From NCBI GenBank assembly GCA_934385475.1, contig CAKRPS010000008.1:21685-85684 (forward strand): DNA of 64,000 bases, written 5' to 3'. Positions 57,462 through 64,000 of the stretch are shown here, piece by piece. Position numbers and translations under genes: made by a program. The stretch is from an uncultured Lachnospiraceae bacterium. Lineage in GTDB: Bacteria; Bacillota; Clostridia; Lachnospirales; Lachnospiraceae. The notes beneath the pieces were generated by a model. That model saw nothing but the letters and a program-made list of their open reading frames with translations. It ran no database searches and was not told the DNA's origin. How positions within the stretch are numbered: position 1 is the first letter of the stretch; each line of letters starts with the position of its first letter.

Positions 57462-58733
57462 CTAATCAAACTGATGAAATCTCTCGATCATGATCGCATA
57501 CTGCTCTTTGATCTTCAGATAAAGTCCTATCGTGTCCTCCTTTTCTTTCTCAAATTCTCCAATGATCTTATCATAATTGCGCACAAGGCTGTTGACCACA
57601 TTCGCATTGATCTTGCCGTTCTCTGCATCTCCCTGCATGATAGCCAGTATCTTTTCCTTGCTGAAGGCTTCCTTGTAGCTTCGTTTCCCATATAAAGCAC
57701 TTAAAATATCCGCCACCGCAATGATCTGTTGCGGCAGGGTCAGGTCTTCTGCCTTGAGTCCTCTGTGATATCCGGTGCCATCAAGCTTTTCATGATGTCT
57801 TACCGCAATCTGCAGCACATCATCATCCACAACACCCTCCAGGATCATCTCCGTGATCCGGACATGTGCTTTCATGATCTTCATCTCATCATCGCTCAGC
57901 CTTCCCGTAGACTCCAGAATATTTAGCGGGATTGCAATCTTTCCAAGATCATGCAGCAGAGCTCCATAATGAAGGTCCCTCAGTTCCTTTCCGGTCAGTC
58001 TCGCCAGTCGTCCAAGCTTCTCTGCAAAATTCACCGTTGCAAGCGTATGGATCACGGTATGCTCACTTCTGAAATCGATGGTGTAGACCAGCATCTCCAG
58101 AAAACCTCTCTTGTATTTCTCTGAAAAGGCTCTCTTGGCAAGCAGCACATCCAGCTCCTTCCGGTAGGTTCCGTCTACCAGATTCGCCATAATGTTGTAC
58201 CGTTTCTCCGCTTTCTGGAAAATATCAAGTGCCGCTGCGGAAAACTTGATATTCGCGTATTTTGTAAAATAATCTTTCTCTATCTTCTCATCCTTCAGAT
58301 GCAGGATGGTATCCATCTTGTCCGCCACATTCAAAAGCTCGATCACATGCAGATATCTGGTCTGGATCATATTATAGCGATTATAGTCCAGATGGTGATA
58401 CAGGATCACCTCGGCCTTATCCCCGATCGGGGAAAGATATTTTAAAAACAAAAATCCGTAAATCGAATGAGGCCACAGGTTCTTGGTCTCAAAATCCGTC
58501 ACATTTTTTACATTGTCTTCTTTATATAAACCGATATCATGCAAAATACCAAGCATGGTATAATCCACCATATCCTGCTCTGTATAGTGCTGCTCCGTGT
58601 ATGTATTTTCATACTCCATCATCTTATACAGGATATAACCGGTAATCTCACCATGGTTCATAATCTTCTGGTTGATAATTCCCAGTGTTTTCCTTATGAT
58701 TTCATTGACATCTTTACTGCTGATGATACTCAT
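57462..58733 (-). CDS. Protein with two HD domains, second of HD-GYP type
   Basis: A 423-residue cytosolic protein. The N-terminal half has an HD motif (LGILHDIGLYKED near residue 65) and a further His pair (YHHLDYN). The C-terminal half has HD (LLHDLGKIAIPLNILE) and HHEKLDGTGYHRGLKAE, in which GTGYHRG stands where c-di-GMP phosphodiesterases have the GYP motif. It may degrade c-di-GMP or related nucleotides. It is first in a three-gene run with DUF362 and M24 peptidase. Confidence 0.88.
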   Translation of the reverse strand: MSIISSKDVNEIIRKTLGIINQKIMNHGEITGYILYKMMEYENTYTEQHYTEQDMVDYTMLGILHDIGLYKEDNVKNVTDFETKNLWPHSIYGFLFLKYLSPIGDKAEVILYHHLDYNRYNMIQTRYLHVIELLNVADKMDTILHLKDEKIEKDYFTKYANIKFSAAALDIFQKAEKRYNIMANLVDGTYRKELDVLLAKRAFSEKYKRGFLEMLVYTIDFRSEHTVIHTLATVNFAEKLGRLARLTGKELRDLHYGALLHDLGKIAIPLNILESTGRLSDDEMKIMKAHVRITEMILEGVVDDDVLQIAVRHHEKLDGTGYHRGLKAEDLTLPQQIIAVADILSALYGKRSYKEAFSKEKILAIMQGDAENGKINANVVNSLVRNYDKIIGEFEKEKEDTIGLYLKIKEQYAIMIERFHQFD

Positions 58734-58853
58734 TCACGGTTTCCTCGCTCTTACATCAATCGTTTTTTAGGGCCTGCTTTATTTATTATCGCATATCGTA
58801 TTTCAACTGGTCAACATTCCTGTCCTATTTCCGTCAAAATCTGCCATTCTCCG

Positions 58854-60200
58854 CTATGACAATTCCCGCATTTTCCTGCGATACACCCCTGCAAAATATA
58901 CATTTCCCGCAAGTGCCGTGATCCCGAAAGAAAAGATATACAACAAATAAAGAGACGTTATCGTTCCAAAATAGGCAAATACCGTATAAATCCAGGCCAC
59001 ACGGAAAATACAGGAGCCCATAATGACAATGATCGTAGGTACAAGACTCTTGCCAAGGCTTCTGGCCGCCGCAATGGATGCATCCATAAACGCAGACACA
59101 CAGTAGGAAAATCCCATAATCCTTATCCGCAGCATGCCTGCTTCGATCACTGTCTTATCCGAAGATAATATCGACAAAAACTGCGTTCCAAACAACTCCA
59201 TCACCGCACCAAATACCGCCGCAATGGCAAAAGCATAGAATACACACCAAAGATAGCTCTTTAATATCCTGTCTCTTTTCTTCGCCCCATAGTTCTGCCC
59301 CATAAAGCTTCCGCAGGCTGTATAAAATGCAGCCATCATATCGTAGATCAGAGTATCTGCATTCATGGCAGCCGAATTTCCCGCAACCATTGTCGCATCA
59401 AAAGAGTTGACCCCCATCTGCACGAAAAGATTTGCTATATAGAAGATCGCATTCTGCAATCCAGAGGGAAGTCCGATCCGCAGCACACGGATTGCTTTAT
59501 CTTTGCTTATTTTCAGATACTCGCGCCGCAGTCCATAGGCTTCCTTCGTCTTTAAAAGCCCTCTCAGAACCAGAAATGCGGACAGATACTGTGACAGGAT
59601 ACTGGCAAGTGCTACGCCTTCTACCTCCATACCGCACACGATTACAAAAAAGAGATTCAAAATGACATTGACCACTCCGGAAATCGCCAAAAAGATCAGT
59701 GGCTTTCTCGTATTTCCAACAGCACTGAACACCGCATTTCCAAAATTGTACAGTGCAAGTGCCGGCATTCCCAGCAGATAAATCCTCATATACAGAGCGG
59801 CTGCCTTTAAGAGCTCCGGCTTTGTCTTCATCAGTTCCAGAATCAATCCTGCCGAGGAAATTCCGATCACCAGAAGCACCAGTCCACAGAACAGGGCGAT
59901 CAGTGCGGATGTATGTACCGTCTCCCGGATGTCTTTCTCTTTTCCGGCACCAACTGCAAGAGCCACAATAATATTCATCCCGCTGGCAACCCCGATCAAA
60001 AATCCCGTATATAACGCAATCAGAAGTGAGGTGGACCCCACTGCCCCCAGCGCATGTGAGCCTACAAACTGCCCTACAACCGCCACATCCGCCATGTTGA
60101 ACAGCACCTGCAAAAGATTCGTGCACATAAGCGGCAGGCTGAAAATAAAGATATTCTTTCTTAACGATCCCTCTGTCAGACTGATTGCTTTCTGGCTCAT
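58854..60200 (-). CDS. MATE-family efflux transporter
   Basis: A 448-residue membrane protein with about 12 hydrophobic segments. LPLMCTNLLQVLFNMADVAV and VGQFVGSHALGAVG near the N-terminus are the MATE signature. It exports organic compounds against Na+ or H+ gradients. GGAG precedes the ATG at 60200. It stands alone between terminators. Confidence 0.93.
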   Translation of the reverse strand: MSQKAISLTEGSLRKNIFIFSLPLMCTNLLQVLFNMADVAVVGQFVGSHALGAVGSTSLLIALYTGFLIGVASGMNIIVALAVGAGKEKDIRETVHTSALIALFCGLVLLVIGISSAGLILELMKTKPELLKAAALYMRIYLLGMPALALYNFGNAVFSAVGNTRKPLIFLAISGVVNVILNLFFVIVCGMEVEGVALASILSQYLSAFLVLRGLLKTKEAYGLRREYLKISKDKAIRVLRIGLPSGLQNAIFYIANLFVQMGVNSFDATMVAGNSAAMNADTLIYDMMAAFYTACGSFMGQNYGAKKRDRILKSYLWCVFYAFAIAAVFGAVMELFGTQFLSILSSDKTVIEAGMLRIRIMGFSYCVSAFMDASIAAARSLGKSLVPTIIVIMGSCIFRVAWIYTVFAYFGTITSLYLLYIFSFGITALAGNVYFAGVYRRKMRELS

Positions 60201-60273
60201 TCCTCTCACTCCTCATCTGTATTTCCGATTTTTGATTTTATTCTTGTTCCCTCCGGCTGTCAAGTAAGACAAA

Positions 60274-60297
60274 AATGACCGGCATAACCGGTCATTC
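60274..60297 (-). terminator. Terminator after the 4Fe-4S membrane protein operon
   Basis: AATGACCGG and CCGGTCATT arms with a 5-base loop followed by TTTTTG on the minus strand. Confidence 0.8.
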
Positions 60298-60340
60298 TCA
60301 TCCATTCTTTATTGCAATATTACAATGCTCTTTATGATAA

Positions 60341-61165
60341 TTACAGTGCTTTTTTAGGACACGCTTTTACACACTCCATACACAGGATACACTCTGTTCC
60401 GTTTTTACGTCTCCTCGAATTATCCGTCACATCCACATTCATCGGGCACACTCTCTTACATTTCCCACAGGAAACACATTTTTGCTTATCACATTTGATC
60501 CGCAGGAAAGAGAAGTAGCTCATCGGCTTCAAAAACACAGTGATCGGACATACATATTTACAGAAAGCCCTGTTATCCTTAAACGCAAACGCAAGGCCAA
60601 TGCCGACAGCATAATACAGTATATTCCCGATCAGGAAGGCCCAGAACATGATCCTCTCCAGATTTCCCACATGGCTTAAAAACAGGGCTGCCACAAACAG
60701 CAGGGAAGCCGCGAAGGTGATATAACGGATAAATCCAAGTTTCTTTCTCTCCTCCTTCGGCTCTTTATAAGGAAGAAAGTCGAGAACCATCGCCGTCCAA
60801 CAGGCAAATCCGCACCAGCCTCTTCCGAAGATAAGCGGTCCGAAGATTTTAGCCACTGCATAATGGATCGTAGCCGCCTCAAACACTCCTGTAAAAAGAT
60901 AATACCAGAAACCCTCGATCTGCATGTTTTCATTACAGATTAACCCCAGATATACCAGCATATACGTCCCTACAAGAACCTGTACAATCCTGCGGGCATA
61001 TTTATTTTGCATCTGGAACAAAAAGAGCCCTAAAGCAATCGCAGACCCTATGTAACTAAAATTAAACAGATAGAAAATATTATCCATTGTCAGCCACAAC
61101 GTAACTGCCACTGTCTCAAAAACAACCCACATAACCAGTGGAATCCATTTGCCATTCATTTTCAT
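60341..61165 (-). CDS. Membrane 4Fe-4S protein (NapH/YccM-like)
   Basis: A 274-residue protein with about five or six membrane helices and Cys pairs in the membrane part (GRGWCGFACW, FCKYVCPITVF), then two 4Fe-4S motifs (CVSCGKCKRVCP and CILCMECVKACPKKAL) at the C-terminus. Similar proteins pass electrons between quinone or flavin partners and a reductase. No partner gene is adjacent. GGAGGG precedes the ATG. It follows the S41 gene by 13 bases. Confidence 0.88.
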   Translation of the reverse strand: MKMNGKWIPLVMWVVFETVAVTLWLTMDNIFYLFNFSYIGSAIALGLFLFQMQNKYARRIVQVLVGTYMLVYLGLICNENMQIEGFWYYLFTGVFEAATIHYAVAKIFGPLIFGRGWCGFACWTAMVLDFLPYKEPKEERKKLGFIRYITFAASLLFVAALFLSHVGNLERIMFWAFLIGNILYYAVGIGLAFAFKDNRAFCKYVCPITVFLKPMSYFSFLRIKCDKQKCVSCGKCKRVCPMNVDVTDNSRRRKNGTECILCMECVKACPKKAL

Positions 61166-61178
61166 CCTTTGTCCCTCC

Positions 61179-62477
61179 TCAGCTTCTGTTCAGCTCATAT
61201 ACCTTCTCAAGTGCCTTTTCCGGTTCCACTACAATATCCGGCATAATCGGCTCACCGGCCTTGCTTTTGTCAATACGATACCATCTCTTGTAGGAAACAG
61301 TCAGAGGCATTCCAGAGTTTGGAAGTTGGAAAAACAGACAGTCTCCATAGCTGTCAGGCAGATTCCCGGATGGACTTCCAACGATTGTTCCTAGTCCATT
61401 ATCCTGTATCAACATTGCAAAGTCCATCGCTGCACTGTAGGTCCATGTATCCGTCAGCACATATAGATTTCCCTTGAAAACAGCCGCCTTCTTCTGATTT
61501 TGGTAAACAATATCTTTGTTCTCCTTCAGATACGGACCAAGACGTACCCCGCAATCCCAGCTTTTATATTCTTCTACATCAATATATTGCAGGAACTCAT
61601 TGGCTACCCAGGAATTACCTCCGCCATTCCCACGCAGATCAACCACAACATTTCCAATATCCTTACGGAGAACCTTCTGAAAAAACTCACCCAGTACCCT
61701 TTCATACTCCTCGTCACACACACAAGACTTCAACGTAAAAATACCAAGATCATTTTCTTTATCAATATCATAATATACCCATTTGCCGTCTTCTTCTCCT
61801 GCCTGATACCCTTTTACCAAATCAAGACTCACAAATTGAAACTTATGCGTAATTTCCTTTTCATTCACCTGAAAAGTCATCGTGACTCCATCCGAAGTAT
61901 CGACTCCGCACATTTGCAGAATACTCTCCGTTACAATTCCGTTTCCCCAAAAACATGCCTCTGCATAATAGTCTGTCTCATAAGAGCACATTTCTTTATA
62001 GGTATTCAAAAGTTCCTGACTTGAAATTCCATTAATGGTTACCGGATTTCCATAACTGTGTATCAGATCAAAATCATCCACATACCTCTCATCATCGTTC
62101 TGAAGATACACTCTCGTATGTCCATCATGAAGTGTGGCAACAATCCGTGAAGCTGCCCGATACAACTCCAGTAACGACACGAATTCCCCAATTGAACTCT
62201 TTTCCTTTTCATACTGTGCCTGTACAAGTTTGTCCTTGCCGGAACCATCCAGCCATGCAGGATGACGACGTTTCAGGCATTTCATCAAATAAGCCAGATC
62301 TTCTCTCGCCTCTTCGCCGCTCAGAGTATCATCCATTCCATATTCTGATGGTGCAAACTCTTCCACCGTCCCTCTGTAAGGATCGATCCATAGTTTATAG
62401 CTGCCGTACAAAACTCCTGCCAAAACTATCAATATTGCTGCAACAACGGCACACATCTTTCCAATTTTCTTACCCAT
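61179..62477 (-). CDS. S41-family peptidase-like protein
   Basis: A 432-residue membrane-anchored protein (helix at about 8-28). The catalytic core is seen in NVVVDLRGNGGGNSWVANEF and TDTWTYSAAMDFAMLIQDNG (Ser nucleophile after TY) and a last strand GTIVGSPSGNLPDSYGD. It has no clear PDZ domain, so it is closer to the interphotoreceptor-type S41 proteins than to CtpA. It lies between the broken Ntn hydrolase and the ferredoxin gene. Confidence 0.85.
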   Translation of the reverse strand: MGKKIGKMCAVVAAILIVLAGVLYGSYKLWIDPYRGTVEEFAPSEYGMDDTLSGEEAREDLAYLMKCLKRRHPAWLDGSGKDKLVQAQYEKEKSSIGEFVSLLELYRAASRIVATLHDGHTRVYLQNDDERYVDDFDLIHSYGNPVTINGISSQELLNTYKEMCSYETDYYAEACFWGNGIVTESILQMCGVDTSDGVTMTFQVNEKEITHKFQFVSLDLVKGYQAGEEDGKWVYYDIDKENDLGIFTLKSCVCDEEYERVLGEFFQKVLRKDIGNVVVDLRGNGGGNSWVANEFLQYIDVEEYKSWDCGVRLGPYLKENKDIVYQNQKKAAVFKGNLYVLTDTWTYSAAMDFAMLIQDNGLGTIVGSPSGNLPDSYGDCLFFQLPNSGMPLTVSYKRWYRIDKSKAGEPIMPDIVVEPEKALEKVYELNRS

Positions 62478-62505
62478 CCGTTTTCCCCTATCTATTCTCC
62501 GGTGC

Positions 62506-63472
62506 TCATTCCGTCACCGTAAAAGAATGCTCACTATCATAATCCTCCCGCAGATAATATGTCAATTTACCGTTTGTTTGATCATAGACAATGCTCCAAA
62601 CCGTTTTCGCAAACTCTTCTCCCATCTCCTTCTGGCACACGCTCTGCAGGGCATTTTTCATCTGCCAGATAAAAGTTTGTCACAACAGGTGTTTCTGTAA
62701 TGATCAGCTCATTATCCACATATTCTGCCACAACACTCTTACCCGTGCTGTCCGCGATCGCCAGGTGATGCATCATTCCCGCCGAACTGTGCATATCATA
62801 TTGTTCCAACAGTTCAACTGCTTCCCAGACATTCGACGCATGGTCCAGCAGAAGCCGTATTGCCGTCGTGGTAGTGAGGTCAGGCTTTGCGTTATCCTGA
62901 GCCGTGTTCTCATTCACATCGATGATCAGATCTGCCACACACAGGCCCTTTTCATTCATGCCATCAAGCGGTACATAAATAGAGGCCAGTGCCATCATCT
63001 GATTGGTAAACCCTTCCGGAAGATACCCCTCTCCAAACCCCAGATAATCCATGTTACAGGTCGAAACCGATGCGTACCCATTCTCCGGCTTCGTCTCTAC
63101 GATCATGATCGTGGCATCCTCCCAGTCGTAATTTCTGCCAAACAGCCACTCCCCATCTGCGCCCTGCGCCTGAACAGTACTGCAGCCCTGCTTCTGTGTC
63201 TCCGGCTCTACGCTGTAAAAACCATGTGACAAAAATTCCGTGATATAATATCCGACTTCCTCATCGGAGGCTGCACCTCCTTTTGCAAGGAAATCATCAA
63301 ATCCATAGTTACCCTCATAACGCATTGTATATGCTCTGTCATCCAGCTTCTTGATCGTTCCCATGGCAGTAAGCTGTTCCCGAAACATAAAATATCCTCC
63401 TATTATTAAAAACACGAGCAACAAAAGAACTGCTACCAGAATAATGCCTAATACTTTCTTTGCCTTTTTCAT
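62506..63472 (-). pseudogene. Ntn hydrolase (linear amide/choloylglycine type) broken by deletion and frameshift
   Basis: The first 270 residues (start MKKAKKVLG, membrane anchor, nucleophile Cys in QGCSTVQAQG and LFGRNYDWED) match membrane-anchored linear amide hydrolases. After FYLADEK the frame becomes unlike the family and stops at 62582. Another frame from about 62663 to 62506 carries the normal C-terminus (MKNALQSVCQKEMGEEFAKT, VWSIVYDQTNGKLTYYLRED). About 35-40 residues that relatives have between the two parts are missing. GGAG precedes the ATG at 63472. The first part alone is probably misfolded. Confidence 0.8.
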
Positions 63473-63659
63473 CTCTTTCGTCTCCATGTGTCACAATTTC
63501 ATATTTGAACAATACCTGTAACAGTTGTTAAAATAACTATAGCTTCTTGGCACAATTCCGTCTATTTCTCAGCAGCCAACCTGCCGAAAATGAAAGATAA
63601 GATGCAAAAATCCTCCTCTAATCTGCCGCCTTATCCATGATACACAGAGTCAAAATCAG

Positions 63660-63703
63660 CCTGTGACATCATCTTTTACCGTTTTTGATATCACAGGCTG
63701 GTC
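63660..63703 (-). terminator. Possible terminator upstream of the Ntn hydrolase pseudogene
   Basis: AGCCTGTGATATCA and TGATGTCACAGGCT arms with a 14-base loop and GATTTTGAC after them on the minus strand, directly after the stop codon of the edge gene. The U-run is short. Confidence 0.55.
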
Positions 63704-63716
63704 ATAAAATTAAAAG

Positions 63717-64000
63717 CTATTTTCTGTAAGTAACGGTCATGCTCTTCATCCCGGAAGCCGTCTTCCCGATCACGTAAAACAGAAAGCCAATCGGCCTTTG
63801 ATAAAAAGCAAGCGGCACCGCAGGATCATAGAGCGATTTTCTGCGATACTCCTGCGTCCAATAGTTTCCATCTTCCGTCTCATATTCCATCCCTTTGACA
63901 TAGGCAAGTGACATTCCCCGAAACAATGCTCATGTACGGTAAAGAAGCAAGCAACCGAAAACAAGAGATAGACCGCCAGCACCACACTATTCCGAACCAA
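63717..64000 (-). pseudogene. Membrane protein remnant at the window edge, likely frameshifted
   Basis: From the right edge one frame gives a hydrophobic segment (VRNSVVLAVYLLFSVACFFT, then VHEH). At about 63925-63935 the sensible sequence moves to another frame (MSLAYVKGMEYETEDGNYWT, then RPIGFLFYVIGKTASG) that ends at 63717. The upstream frame has a TGA just before this point. A single frameshift in a gene that continues past the window fits best. Family not recognised. Confidence 0.4.

Overview
The window looks like chromosomal DNA of an anaerobic, spore-forming Clostridia, most likely family Lachnospiraceae. The evidence is the set of protein families (DUF3877, the DUF6179/DUF6323 pair, type Ic aspartate aminotransferase, SpoIIM and SpoVB-like proteins, Rel, RNase Y), strong AGGAGG ribosome binding sites, Firmicutes-type CIRCE and LexA boxes, and promoters with 17-bp spacers. 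No phage, CRISPR array, rRNA or tRNA was seen. Most genes are on the minus strand.

Left part (1-26 kb) is mainly housekeeping. It starts with the first codons of an ABC transporter ATPase behind a roughly 310-nt attenuator leader. That leader encodes a 37-residue peptide with two Cys-Cys pairs. Then come DUF3877, an MFS carrier, groES-groEL under CIRCE control, a degenerate GGDEF protein, a MerR/creatininase pair, the DUF6323-DUF6179 pair, a MerR regulator with an internal deletion, the gap-pgk-tpi glycolytic cluster, a HisJ-type phosphatase, mnmA, a SpoVB-like flippase, DAHP synthase, a XerD-like recombinase, spoIIM, a Nudix hydrolase, aspartate aminotransferase, rny and the SOS-controlled recA-recX operon.

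Middle part (26-46 kb) is an accessory, envelope-centred region. An RND exporter with an extra coiled-coil insert of about 355 residues is followed 3 nt later by a sensor kinase, then by a lipoprotein with its own promoter. The next block (32.9-37.9 kb) looks more AT-rich. It holds two lipoproteins, a small protein, and an ECF sigma factor fused to membrane segments and an outer WG-repeat domain. That fusion gene is cut by an in-frame TAG codon, and a possible ECF-type promoter precedes the block. Then come a MacB-like ABC exporter with a coiled-coil lipoprotein under a dyad operator, a Dabb protein, an OmpR-type response regulator that lacks a kinase beside it, and a chemoreceptor.

Right part (46-64 kb) holds tmRNA, an intact RelB-type antitoxin with a deleted RelE-type toxin, smpB, rnr and secG (trans-translation, RNA decay and secretion). 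It continues with a TraX-like protein, a metallo-hydrolase, rel, an M24 peptidase, a DUF362 ferredoxin, an HD-GYP protein, a MATE exporter, a membrane ferredoxin, an S41 peptidase and a frameshifted Ntn hydrolase. A broken-looking reading frame sits at the edge.

The most unusual items are the Cys-codon attenuator at the left edge, the membrane-tethered ECF-WG protein with its amber codon, and the RND exporter with a built-in coiled coil. Four to five accessory genes show decay while the housekeeping genes look intact.
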